Positions 16,824 to 24,517 of a stretch of DNA of 64,000 nt are shown here, in pieces. The stretch spans positions 310,001 through 374,000 of the forward strand of contig NZ_AP013042.1 of the NCBI RefSeq assembly GCF_001547755.1, read 5' to 3'. The notes under the pieces were generated by a model, which searched no databases, was not told the DNA's origin, and saw only the letters and a list, made by a program, of their open reading frames with translations. Numbering within the stretch: position 1 is the first letter of the stretch; the number at the start of each line of letters is the position of its first letter. The stretch is from an endosymbiont of Bathymodiolus septemdierum str. Myojin knoll. GTDB lineage: Bacteria; Pseudomonadota; Gammaproteobacteria; PS1; Pseudothioglobaceae. A program made the position numbers and the translations under genes.

Positions 16824-18107
16824 ATGACAAAATCAGAACAACTTTTCAGCGAAGCACAAGACTACATTCCAGGTGGTGTTAATTCCCCAGTTCGAGCATT
16901 TAAAGGCGTGGGCGGTACCCCAATTTTCTTCACTAAAGGCGAAGGTGCGTATTTGTTTGATGCTGATGATAATAAATATATCGACTATGTTGCCTCGTGG
17001 GGCCCAATGATTTTGGGTCACGCCAATCAAGCGGTGGTTGATGCGGTGAGAGATACTTTGGAAAAAGGTTTGGGCTTTGGTGCGCCAACTGAAATAGAAA
17101 CCACCTTGGCAAAAAAAGTTTGCGAAATGGTGCCCTCAATTGAATTAGTGCGTATGGTTAGCTCGGGCACAGAAGCGACGATGAGTGCCATTCGTTTAGC
17201 GCGAGGACACACGGGCAGGGATAAAATTATTAAATTTGAAGGCTGTTACCACGGTCATTCAGACGCATTATTGGTCAAAGCAGGCTCTGGTGCCTTAACC
17301 CTTGGCATTCCAACTTCCCCAGGGGTGCCAGCAGATTTTGCCAAGCACACTTTAACTTTAGAGTACAACAATCTTGAGCAAGTGCGTGAAGTATTAAGCG
17401 AGGTAGACAGTGAAGTGGCGTGCATTATCGTTGAACCAGTAGCAGGCAATATGAATTGTATCCCACCTGTTGAAGGATTTTTACAAGGCCTGCGAGCGTT
17501 GTGTGATGAACACGGCGTTATCTTAATTTTTGACGAAGTGATGACTGGTTTTCGCGTAGCAAAAGGTGGTGCGCAAGAAAAATTCAATGTTAAACCTGAC
17601 TTGACCACCCTTGGTAAGGTCATTGGTGGTGGTTTACCGGTCGGCGCTTTTGGCGGCAGACGCGAAATTATGGCGTCTATTGCACCACTTGGACCTGTTT
17701 ATCAGGCAGGCACACTCTCAGGTAATCCAATGTCAATGTCAGCAGGTTTGGCAATGCTAAATGCGATTGACAACGATAAAGATTTATACAAAAATTTAGA
17801 GCAAAAAGCCACACGACTAACCAGTGGCATTGTTGCCAAAGCAAAAGAAAACAATATCCCAATGACAGCCAATGTTGTGGGTGGGATGTTTGGTTTATTT
17901 TTTACCGATGCAGAGTCTGTAACCAATTTCACCCAAACTTCACAATGTAATGTTGAGCGCTTTAATAAATTCTTTCACTTAATGTTGAACGAGGGTGTGT
18001 ATCTCGCTCCAAGTGCTTATGAAGCGGGTTTTGTTTCAACAGCACACACTGATAAAGACATTGAAAACACTATTAAAAAGGCAGAAAGATGCCTTAAAAA
18101 ATTATAA
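16824..18107 (+). CDS. hemL: Glutamate-1-semialdehyde 2,1-aminomutase
   Basis: PLP enzyme of the C5 heme pathway that converts glutamate-1-semialdehyde to 5-aminolevulinate. The start at 16824 ([12 protein letters not shown]) follows a strong AAAAGGAG site; a longer frame into holB is not needed. The 427-residue protein shows [15 protein letters not shown] near the N-terminus, the [17 protein letters not shown] phosphate-binding segment, [11 protein letters not shown]-type (here [12 protein letters not shown]), and the Schiff-base Lys in [18 protein letters not shown] (about 266). The stop overlaps the next gene's ATG (TAATG). Confidence 0.97.
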   Translation: MTKSEQLFSEAQDYIPGGVNSPVRAFKGVGGTPIFFTKGEGAYLFDADDNKYIDYVASWGPMILGHANQAVVDAVRDTLEKGLGFGAPTEIETTLAKKVCEMVPSIELVRMVSSGTEATMSAIRLARGHTGRDKIIKFEGCYHGHSDALLVKAGSGALTLGIPTSPGVPADFAKHTLTLEYNNLEQVREVLSEVDSEVACIIVEPVAGNMNCIPPVEGFLQGLRALCDEHGVILIFDEVMTGFRVAKGGAQEKFNVKPDLTTLGKVIGGGLPVGAFGGRREIMASIAPLGPVYQAGTLSGNPMSMSAGLAMLNAIDNDKDLYKNLEQKATRLTSGIVAKAKENNIPMTANVVGGMFGLFFTDAESVTNFTQTSQCNVERFNKFFHLMLNEGVYLAPSAYEAGFVSTAHTDKDIENTIKKAERCLKKL

Positions 18108-18760
18108 TGGCATTGGCATTATTTGATTTAGATAAAACCCTTTTAGGGGGCGATAGTGATTTTCTTTGGGGTGAATTTTTATCTGAAATCGGCGCTGTTG
18201 ATGTTGATAATTATCAAAGGAAAAATAAAAAATTCTTTGAGGATTATGCACGAGGTGAATTGGATATTAATGAATATTTGGAATTTTGTCTAGCACCTTT
18301 AGCAGGACACCCTATCAAACAACTGAAGAAATGGCACCAACAATTTATGCTTGAAAAAATCCAACCTATTTTTTTAGAAAAAGCCAAAAAAGTCGTGGAT
18401 GCCCATAAAAAGAATGGTGACAGAGTGGTGGTTATCACTGCTACCAATTCATTTGTCACTCGCCCCATTGCAGAGGCTTACGGTATTAATGAATTACTGG
18501 CTACCGAAGCAGAAATAACTGCAGGAGCATTTACGGGTAAAATATCAGGTGAGCCATGTTTTCAAATCGGTAAAGTGCACAAGTTAAAAACTTGGTGTGA
18601 AGAAAACAATGAATCTTTAACAGAGGCATACTTTTATTCTGATTCACACAATGACTTGCCTTTATTAGAGCTGGTTGATAATCCGATTGTTGTGCATGGC
18701 GATGATAAATTATTAGCCATTGCCAAACAGAGAAATTGGCAATGTATGGATTGGACTTAG
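18107..18760 (+). CDS. HAD-superfamily phosphatase (HAD-IB, SerB-like)
   Basis: A 217-residue cytoplasmic phosphatase of unassigned substrate. HAD motif I is FDLDKTLLGGDSD (residues about 5-17) with the nucleophile Asp and acid Asp. Motif II is VVITATNSF (Thr), and motif III/IV is YSDSHNDLPLLELV. A helical cap lies between motifs I and II, as in subclass IB. The family includes phosphoserine phosphatase, but the sequence also fits the general TIGR01490-type HAD-IB group, so serB is not assigned. It is coupled to hemL by TAATG and 9 nt from the next gene. Confidence 0.87.
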   Translation: MALALFDLDKTLLGGDSDFLWGEFLSEIGAVDVDNYQRKNKKFFEDYARGELDINEYLEFCLAPLAGHPIKQLKKWHQQFMLEKIQPIFLEKAKKVVDAHKKNGDRVVVITATNSFVTRPIAEAYGINELLATEAEITAGAFTGKISGEPCFQIGKVHKLKTWCEENNESLTEAYFYSDSHNDLPLLELVDNPIVVHGDDKLLAIAKQRNWQCMDWT

Positions 18761-18769
18761 GATAAGATT

Positions 18770-19375
18770 ATGGGTTGTGATTGTGGTAATGTCTCTGTTT
18801 TAGAAAAGAATGACGGCTATCGTCGCATTTTATGGTGGGTTTTGTTTATTAATGCCAGTCTGTTTGTCATTGAGATTATCTTTGGTTTTTATGCGGGGTC
18901 GCAGTCTCTTTTGGGCGACGCATTGGATTTTTTTGGTGATTCGATTAATTATGCCATCTCACTCTATGTGCTTGATAAAGCCTTAAGTCTGAGGGCAAAG
19001 GCTTCCCTCGTTAAGGGCATAACCATGGGTATGTTTGGTTTATGGGTTTTAGGCAGTAGCGCTTATAAGGCAATATTTACCAGCCTGCCACAGGCAGAAG
19101 TGATGGGGGTTGTTGGTGTATTGGCATTGTTTGCTAATCTGGCTTGTGCGCTATTATTGTATCAACATCGTAGTGGGGACAGTAATCGTGAGTCTGTGTG
19201 GATTTGCTCCCGTAATGATGCCATCGGTAATATTGCAGTGATATTCGCCTCCATTGGCGTATTGTTAACCCATAGTAATTGGCCGGATTTATTAGTCGCC
19301 GTTATTATTGCAAGTTTGGCATTAAGTGGTGCGTGGCGTATCATTAAATCAGCACGCACTGAATTGGTTGAATAA
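18770..19375 (+). CDS. CDF-family cation-efflux-like membrane protein, short form
   Basis: A 201-residue protein with about six hydrophobic segments matching the membrane domain of cation diffusion facilitators. It has FGFYAGSQSLLGDALDFFGDSINY near residue 45-65, where CDF transporters have the S-x-x-x-x-D-(A)-x-H-x-x-x-D metal site. Here the usual His is replaced (DALDFFGDS), and the second site reads NDAIGN. An N-terminal CDCG motif may bind metal. The C-terminal cytoplasmic domain of typical CDF proteins (about 300 residues) is absent. It could be a divergent transporter of zinc, cobalt or another cation. It ends just before two hairpins. Confidence 0.78.
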   Translation: MGCDCGNVSVLEKNDGYRRILWWVLFINASLFVIEIIFGFYAGSQSLLGDALDFFGDSINYAISLYVLDKALSLRAKASLVKGITMGMFGLWVLGSSAYKAIFTSLPQAEVMGVVGVLALFANLACALLLYQHRSGDSNRESVWICSRNDAIGNIAVIFASIGVLLTHSNWPDLLVAVIIASLALSGAWRIIKSARTELVE

Positions 19376-19380
19376 TTTCA

Positions 19381-19413
19381 AATTTACACGGACGAGGTCT
19401 GCGTAAATTTTTC
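19381..19413 (+). terminator. Hairpin directly after the CDF-like gene
   Basis: AAATTTAC and GTAAATTT arms (19381-19388, 19404-19411), with partial inner pairing and a short T-run. It lies 5 nt past the stop and probably acts with the next hairpin as a tandem terminator. Confidence 0.5.
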
Positions 19414-19426
19414 CATGTAAGTAATA

Positions 19427-19452
19427 AAAAACCGCCTTTCGGCGGTTTTTTA
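19427..19452. terminator. Bidirectional terminator between convergent genes
   Basis: AAAAAACCGCC, loop TTTC, GGCGGTTTTTT. It is symmetrical, so it can stop both the plus-strand hemL-HAD-CDF transcript and the minus-strand tusA-dsrE transcript, which ends at 19472. Confidence 0.92.
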
Positions 19453-19471
19453 TTCATTTAAGGTGTAGAAG

Positions 19472-19987
19472 TTACATATATAAATGATGATTACCACTAG
19501 CAGCTTCATCAAAATACGAAGCGGCGCCAGCAAATTCAACGCCATCGATAAAATCATCTTTGCTGTAACCAAATAATTCAACGGTCATTTCACAAGCGAT
19601 GAATTTAACATCAAACTCTTGACACATGGCACGAAGGTCTTCTAACTTAGCAACACCATGTTTAGCCATGGTTTTTTTCATTAAGAAAGTTACCAAGTTG
19701 TCAACAAAAGGAATGCTCCAAAAAATGTTAGGGATTTTAGGGCCGAAATCAATTTTTTGTAACCACTTTGGACCAAAAGGCATTTTCATCGGCATCGCTG
19801 GATTGCCCAAAGGTGTTACTTTAAGTTTAGAAACATCTTTAAGTAAAAGATTAAGCCCGTAGAAAGTAAAGAAAATCGTTACTTCTTTGTCCATTGCAAC
19901 ACCAGTAGAAGCGATAATGAAGGGCGGAAATGCCCAGTCAAAAGTACCTTTGGTGGCAATAATCGTCATCTTGTTGTTATCTGACAT
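19472..19987 (-). CDS. DsrE/DsrF/DrsH-like family protein (DsrE3-type)
   Basis: A 171-residue sulfurtransferase-like protein of the DsrE superfamily, probably trimeric and cytoplasmic. It shows the family's N-terminal strand KMTIIATKGTFDWAF, an amphipathic central insertion rich in Pro and Met, and conserved Cys132 in KFIACEMTVELFGY, the position that carries sulfur in DsrE3 proteins; Cys122 lies nearby. In sulfur oxidisers DsrE3A and TusA genes sit together and pass sulfane sulfur to cytoplasmic oxidation systems. The adjacent tusA gene (26-nt gap) fits this. No rhodanese accompanies them here. Confidence 0.86.
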   Translation of the reverse strand: MSDNNKMTIIATKGTFDWAFPPFIIASTGVAMDKEVTIFFTFYGLNLLLKDVSKLKVTPLGNPAMPMKMPFGPKWLQKIDFGPKIPNIFWSIPFVDNLVTFLMKKTMAKHGVAKLEDLRAMCQEFDVKFIACEMTVELFGYSKDDFIDGVEFAGAASYFDEAASGNHHLYM

Positions 19988-20013
19988 AATAAATCTCCGT
20001 TTAAATCGGCGTT

Positions 20014-20238
20014 TTAAATCTTTTCAATAGTGAAGACATATTTACCGCCGTCTTCTACTGTTGAAATAAGTTTGTTACCTGTTTGGTTGCAAAAAGCTTC
20101 AATGTCTTTTACTGAACCTGCATCGGTTGAAATCACATCCAAGATTTTTCCAGTATCCATCTTTGATAATGCTTTCTTGGTTTTTAAAATTGGTAATGGG
20201 CAGTTTAAGCCTGATGCGTCTAAAGTTTCGTCAGCCAT
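20014..20238 (-). CDS. tusA: TusA-family sulfur carrier
   Basis: A 74-residue sulfur carrier protein. The diagnostic CPxP motif (Cys13-Pro-Leu-Pro16) is seen in LDASGLNCPLPILKTKKAL. The rest forms the two-layer fold: VISTDAGSVKDIEAFCNQTG, then a C-terminal FTIEKI strand. It receives persulfide sulfur and passes it on for tRNA thiolation, molybdopterin or sulfur oxidation. Linkage to a DsrE3-type gene favours the dissimilatory role. A strong Shine-Dalgarno (AAGGAG) precedes the ATG. A dyad lies upstream at 20277-20294. Confidence 0.92.
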   Translation of the reverse strand: MADETLDASGLNCPLPILKTKKALSKMDTGKILDVISTDAGSVKDIEAFCNQTGNKLISTVEDGGKYVFTIEKI

Positions 20239-20276
20239 GTGGGACTCCTTGTAGGTTGGTTAAATAAAATAATACA

Positions 20277-20294
20277 TATTAGAAATATCTAATA
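20277..20294. promoter_or_regulatory. AT-rich dyad in the tusA/bepA divergent promoter region
   Basis: TATTAGA-AATA-TCTAATA, a perfect 7-bp inverted repeat, 39 nt upstream of tusA and 55 nt upstream of the divergent bepA. The position fits an operator for either gene. No regulator is assigned. Confidence 0.4.
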
Positions 20295-20348
20295 AGTTTG
20301 AGTATTTTATCTTATGTGAGGTTGAATAGTCAAATATAATACTATAGT

Positions 20349-21683
20349 ATGAAGAAGTTTTTATTCACACTACTATTAATTCCATTTTTTGCTTTTGCAT
20401 TAAGCGTTCCCAATTTACAACTCACGGAAACTTTGGCGGAAAAAAAACAAGGTAGGGCATTTTTACAATTAATTTGGAATACGGGTGCAGTTGTTTCTGA
20501 CATTGAAGCCAGCATTTACTTAAAAAAAATAGGCCGTGAATTGGTGGCTTACAGTGAAAATCCTAACAAACATTTTGATTTTTTCTTTTTAAGGGATAAT
20601 AGTATTAACGCTTTTGCAGGGCCGTATGGCTATATTGGTGTGCATACAGGGATGCTATTGAGTTCGGATACTGAGTCTGAATTGGCAGGCGTACTTTCTC
20701 ATGAAATATCGCATGTTACTCAGAATCACCTTGTGCGTCATGCTGAGAAATCGGGCAAACAAAACTATTTATTGTTGGCAGGTGTTTTGGCAGCTGCGTT
20801 GGTTGGTAATGGTAAGGTGTCAGAAGCTATTCTCACTTCTACCGTTGCAGGCACATTGCAACAAAATATTAATTTCACCCGTAAACACGAATGGGAGGCG
20901 GATAGAATTGGTACTGCGATGTTGGAGCGTTCTACCTTTGACCCAAAGGGAATGGCGAATTTTTTTACAAAGTTAAAAGACAATGCCAACGCCCAAGAAT
21001 TTTTACAATCTCACCCATTAAGCGTTAATCGTATTGCCGATAGCCTGCAACGCACAGCACGCTCCGATAGGGGTGGGCGAGTAGATTCTTTTGAATATAA
21101 AACAATCAAGGCTAAATTGTACTATCAAGATAAGCAAGAGATTAAATTTGAAAAATCTCCTGCCATTACACATTATATGCAAGCTTATCAGGCATTTAAA
21201 AAGCAAGATTATCAAAATGCCAAACGCTATGTTGATGAACTATTAACCATTAATACCGACAAACCCAGCAATATTTTGGCAGGGCGTATCGCCTCTAAAA
21301 TGGGCAATGTCAAATTGGCACAACAATATTTTGCTAAAAATATAACAGAAGAAAACAATGAGGTCAGTATTTATTATGCAGCTAAAGCTTATTTGGATAA
21401 TCAGCAATATCGTTCAGGCATTGCAATTTTAAAACCTTTCTTGCGGACTAATCAAGGTAATTATGAGTCTTACAAACTTTTGGCTTTACTTTATATTAGA
21501 CAGGGCGATGAAGGGCGCTCACATATTCAAAGCGCCAAAGCCTTAGTCGTGCAAGGCAGATTTAATAAGGCAATTGGACATTATGAGCGTGCAAAAACGC
21601 TGGTTGGTTCTCAAGATTTGTACGATGTGGTTAATGTCAAGATTAAAGGTTTGCAGGAGGTGATAGACCTATATAAAGATTAA
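20349..21683 (+). CDS. bepA: Periplasmic M48 metalloprotease, BepA-like, with TPR repeats
   Basis: A 444-residue periplasmic zinc protease and chaperone for outer-membrane assembly. N-terminal signal peptide MKKFLFTLLLIPFFAFALSV. The M48 domain has zinc motif HEISH (118-122) and the third ligand in HEWEADR (about 187). The C-terminal half (about 260-440) is built of TPR-like helices, as in E. coli BepA/YfgC (487 residues), where it helps LptD assembly and degrades misfolded barrels. It sits divergent from tusA and convergent with rpiA, with a 9-nt gap. Such a factor would be relevant to folding the large beta-barrel protein at 11.1 kb, but that link is inference. Confidence 0.92.
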   Translation: MKKFLFTLLLIPFFAFALSVPNLQLTETLAEKKQGRAFLQLIWNTGAVVSDIEASIYLKKIGRELVAYSENPNKHFDFFFLRDNSINAFAGPYGYIGVHTGMLLSSDTESELAGVLSHEISHVTQNHLVRHAEKSGKQNYLLLAGVLAAALVGNGKVSEAILTSTVAGTLQQNINFTRKHEWEADRIGTAMLERSTFDPKGMANFFTKLKDNANAQEFLQSHPLSVNRIADSLQRTARSDRGGRVDSFEYKTIKAKLYYQDKQEIKFEKSPAITHYMQAYQAFKKQDYQNAKRYVDELLTINTDKPSNILAGRIASKMGNVKLAQQYFAKNITEENNEVSIYYAAKAYLDNQQYRSGIAILKPFLRTNQGNYESYKLLALLYIRQGDEGRSHIQSAKALVVQGRFNKAIGHYERAKTLVGSQDLYDVVNVKIKGLQEVIDLYKD

Positions 21684-21692
21684 GGGCGTTCC

Positions 21693-22352
21693 TTAAGCCG
21701 TTACCACGCGAACCCCATTTGGCGTGCCAAGTAACAACACATCCGCAGGGCTGTTGGCAAATAAACCATTTGTCACGACACCAATAATACTGTTTAATTC
21801 TGTTTCCAGCGCCTTTGGATCGGTAATTTTTAAATCACTCACATCTAAAATTAAGTTGCCATTATCAGTCGTAAAGTCTCTCAATTTCACTGTGCCACCA
21901 ATTCTTTTGGTAATTTCACGACTGACATAATTCGCACTCATTGGTATTACTTCTACTGGCAATGGAAATACGCCCATCACCTCTACCAACTTAGATTCAT
22001 CAGCGATACAGACAAATTTATCTGCCACTGCAGCGACGATTTTCTCGCGTGTCAATGCACCACCACCACCTTTAATGAGATTTAAGCCGTCATCAGATTC
22101 GTCTGCACCATCAATATAAACTGACATTTCAGACACATTATTTAAGTCAAAAACCGCAATCCCGTGTGATTTTAAGCGTTCGGCTGTCGCTTCAGAACTT
22201 GCTACCGTTCCTTTTATCTTATCTTTCATGGTTGCCAATGCATCAATGAAAAAATTTGCCGTAGAACCTGTGCCAACCCCTATAATAGTATCTTCAACGA
22301 CATAGTTTAATGCTTCAATAGCAACTGCTTGTTTCATTTCATCTTGTGTCAT
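21693..22352 (-). CDS. rpiA: Ribose-5-phosphate isomerase A
   Basis: Interconverts ribose-5-phosphate and ribulose-5-phosphate in the pentose phosphate and Calvin cycles. 219 residues, as in E. coli. Visible family blocks are [16 protein letters not shown] (about 22-37), the substrate loop [26 protein letters not shown]-type segment (broken here as IDGADES and [11 protein letters not shown], about 80-105; catalytic Glu in TREK), and [15 protein letters not shown]-like [15 protein letters not shown]. It is divergent from rdgB with a 41-nt gap, so the two promoters must overlap. Confidence 0.97.
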   Translation of the reverse strand: MTQDEMKQAVAIEALNYVVEDTIIGVGTGSTANFFIDALATMKDKIKGTVASSEATAERLKSHGIAVFDLNNVSEMSVYIDGADESDDGLNLIKGGGGALTREKIVAAVADKFVCIADESKLVEVMGVFPLPVEVIPMSANYVSREITKRIGGTVKLRDFTTDNGNLILDVSDLKITDPKALETELNSIIGVVTNGLFANSPADVLLLGTPNGVRVVTA

Positions 22353-22393
22353 AGTTTCCTCTTAAAATAAATAATTAACAATCATTATACATT

Positions 22394-22963
22394 ATGCAAA
22401 AAATAATTTTAGCCAGCAACAATCCGGGAAAAATTAAAGAATTTAACGCAATGCTGGAAGGGAGTTACACCATTGTTTCTATGCAAGATATGGGCGTTGA
22501 AGAGGTGGCAGAAACGGGGTTGACTTTTGTAGAAAATGCAATTATTAAAGCCCGTAATGCTTCCGAGCAATCGGGTTTACCTGCTATTGCCGATGATTCT
22601 GGATTAAATGTTGAGGCGTTAAAAGGAGAGCCAGGTATTTATTCTGCCAGGTATAGTGGTGGCAATGATGAACAAAATATCGATAAACTTTTGCAAAATT
22701 TGCAAGGCGTTAAAAACAGAAATGCTTATTTTTATTGTGCGATTGTTTTCGTCAAATACGCCACTGATCCTACGCCTATTATTGCCCTAGGTGAATGGCA
22801 TGGTGAAATTTTAGAGCAACGACAAGGCGAGAATGGCTTTGGCTACGATGCAGTTTTTTATGTGCCAGAACTAAAAAAATCCTCAGCAGAGCTTAATGCA
22901 TCGGTAAAAAATACGCTTTCACATCGCGCCTTAGCAATGCAAGATTTACTTAAAAAACTATGA
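22394..22963 (+). CDS. rdgB: XTP/dITP pyrophosphatase
   Basis: House-cleaning nucleotidase that hydrolyses dITP, ITP and XTP to monophosphates and keeps deaminated purines out of DNA. 189 residues. Diagnostic segments: LASNNPGKIKEFNAML at the N-terminus, GLTFVENAIIKARNA, ADDSGLNVEALKGEPGIYSARY with the metal-binding Asp pair, and the C-terminal FGYDAVFYVPE and SHRALAM. Its stop overlaps the hemW start by 4 nt (ATGA), the same pairing as in E. coli. Confidence 0.97.
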   Translation: MQKIILASNNPGKIKEFNAMLEGSYTIVSMQDMGVEEVAETGLTFVENAIIKARNASEQSGLPAIADDSGLNVEALKGEPGIYSARYSGGNDEQNIDKLLQNLQGVKNRNAYFYCAIVFVKYATDPTPIIALGEWHGEILEQRQGENGFGYDAVFYVPELKKSSAELNASVKNTLSHRALAMQDLLKKL

Positions 22964-24069
22964 CTCTACCACCACTCTCGCTCTACATCCATTACCCTTG
23001 GTGTGTCAAAAAATGTCCCTATTGCGATTTCAATTCGCACCAACAGAAAGAAAATAACGATGTCTTTTATATGCAAGCCGTCTTGGCAGATTTAAAAAAT
23101 CAACTGCAAACAGATTTAGTGCAAGGGCGAGAAATACAAAGCATTTTCTTTGGCGGCGGCACGCCCAGTTTATGCTCCATTGAAGCAATGACCTTGTTAT
23201 TTTCAGGGCTTAAAGAAATTTTGACTTTTGCCAAAGACATTGAAATCACTTTGGAAGCAAATCCAGGGGCAAGTGATGGCGAAAAATTCAACGCATTACG
23301 GCAATTGGGGGTTAATCGTCTCTCTATCGGTGTGCAATCTTTTAACGATAATCATCTAAAAAATTTAGGCAGAATACATTCCAGCCAACAAGCCATCGAT
23401 ACCATTGAGCAGGCACAAGCCGTTGGATTTGACAACCTTAATATTGACTTAATGTTTGGCTTTGAAGGGCAAACTGTTGCTGAATGTATCTTTGATGTTG
23501 CGCAAGCCATTGCTCTAAACCCAGCCCATATTTCCTTCTACCAACTCACCATTGAGCCTAATACCTTCTTTGCTAAATACCCACCAATCCTTTCGCAAGA
23601 AACTAACTGGGAAATGCAAGAGCAAGGACAGCAATTACTAGAAAAATCAGGCTTTCCACAGTATGAGATTTCAGCGTTTTCCAAGCGACCTGCCAAGCAC
23701 AATTTAAACTATTGGCAGTTTGGCGATTATTTGGGTATTGGTGCTGGTTCACATGGAAAAATAACCCTTAATGATAAAATTATCCGCACACTACAATCAA
23801 ACGCCCCCAAGGATTTTATTAAAAATAATCAAAATACAATCACCGAAGTCAAACAAATAAGTTTTGAATTTATGCTTAATGCGCTACGACTCAAAGCAGG
23901 ATTTAACCCCGCTTTATTCACGCAAAGAACAGGGCAATCAATACAAACTATTCAGCCACAATTAAGCAAAGCACAGGCATTGGGTTTGCTTATATTGAGC
24001 GACAAACGCATTCAACCTAGTGAAAAAGGCTTTAATTTTCTAAACGACTTGCAAGCTATTTTTTTATGA
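22960..24069 (+). CDS. hemW: Radical SAM heme chaperone HemW
   Basis: A 369-residue radical SAM protein formerly annotated as an oxygen-independent coproporphyrinogen oxidase. The cluster motif is Cys15-x3-Cys19-x2-Cys22 in PWCVKKCPYCDF, followed by FFGGGTPSLCS and the SAM-binding GVNRLSIGVQSFND. HemW proteins bind heme and deliver it to respiratory enzymes. Absence of the extra N-terminal residues specific to HemN supports HemW. It is coupled to rdgB. The short copper gene cluster begins 13 nt later and may be partly read from here. Confidence 0.93.
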   Translation: MTLPPLSLYIHYPWCVKKCPYCDFNSHQQKENNDVFYMQAVLADLKNQLQTDLVQGREIQSIFFGGGTPSLCSIEAMTLLFSGLKEILTFAKDIEITLEANPGASDGEKFNALRQLGVNRLSIGVQSFNDNHLKNLGRIHSSQQAIDTIEQAQAVGFDNLNIDLMFGFEGQTVAECIFDVAQAIALNPAHISFYQLTIEPNTFFAKYPPILSQETNWEMQEQGQQLLEKSGFPQYEISAFSKRPAKHNLNYWQFGDYLGIGAGSHGKITLNDKIIRTLQSNAPKDFIKNNQNTITEVKQISFEFMLNALRLKAGFNPALFTQRTGQSIQTIQPQLSKAQALGLLILSDKRIQPSEKGFNFLNDLQAIFL

Positions 24070-24082
24070 TAAAATAATTTTT

Positions 24083-24385
24083 ATGAAAATTTTATTGTCA
24101 TTAATTTTACTTGCATTTATGTCATTGGCAAATGCTAATGCTGACAATATTATTGCACACAACAATATCCAGCATTGCCTGATGAATGAGCAGTCAATGG
24201 ATATGTCTGCTGAACAACATTTATCAGGGTGTTGTGATATTAGTTGCGCACAACATTTAGTTACTGATGCACAAATTACCCCTTTAGAATCTTATATCTC
24301 CCAACCACTTTTAGTGGTTGTTAATGTTGATAATTTTTACACATCTTTTTCCTCGAAGATGCTTCTCCCTCCTCCAATCGTTTAA
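24083..24385 (+). CDS. Small secreted Cys/His-rich protein, CopL-like candidate
   Basis: A 100-residue protein with a signal peptide ([20 protein letters not shown]) and a mature part rich in Cys, His and Met: HCLMNEQSMDM, then HLSGCCDISCAQH. I do not recognise it with certainty. Its position directly ahead of copA and copB, together with the CC-x3-C-x2-H pattern, resembles CopL of the Xanthomonas copLAB operon, a small protein needed for copper-induced expression. The resemblance is in size, composition and context. A DUF2946-type protein is an alternative. Confidence 0.6.
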   Translation: MKILLSLILLAFMSLANANADNIIAHNNIQHCLMNEQSMDMSAEQHLSGCCDISCAQHLVTDAQITPLESYISQPLLVVVNVDNFYTSFSSKMLLPPPIV

Positions 24386-24517
24386 ATTTTCTAGCGTATT
24401 GACGCTTTTATCTGTGCCTGTGTAAGGCAGTTTTTCTATCGTCAATCGTAAATCAACTTAAGTTTTTATTAAGAATTGCAATTCAATTCAAGCAGTTATT
24501 GATTAAGGAGAATTAAA
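24386..24517. other. Intergenic region ahead of copA
   Basis: 132 nt without a gene. A weak hairpin TGCC-TGTGTAA-GGCA followed by GTTTTT (about 24415-24438) could attenuate or end transcription from the small gene. A Shine-Dalgarno AAGGAG precedes the copA ATG. No copper-box operator could be identified with confidence. Confidence 0.4.

Noticed and set aside
24413-24440. Copper riboswitch or strong attenuator before copA
   Set aside because: Only a weak 4-bp stem with a T-run is present. It does not support more than a possible weak terminator.
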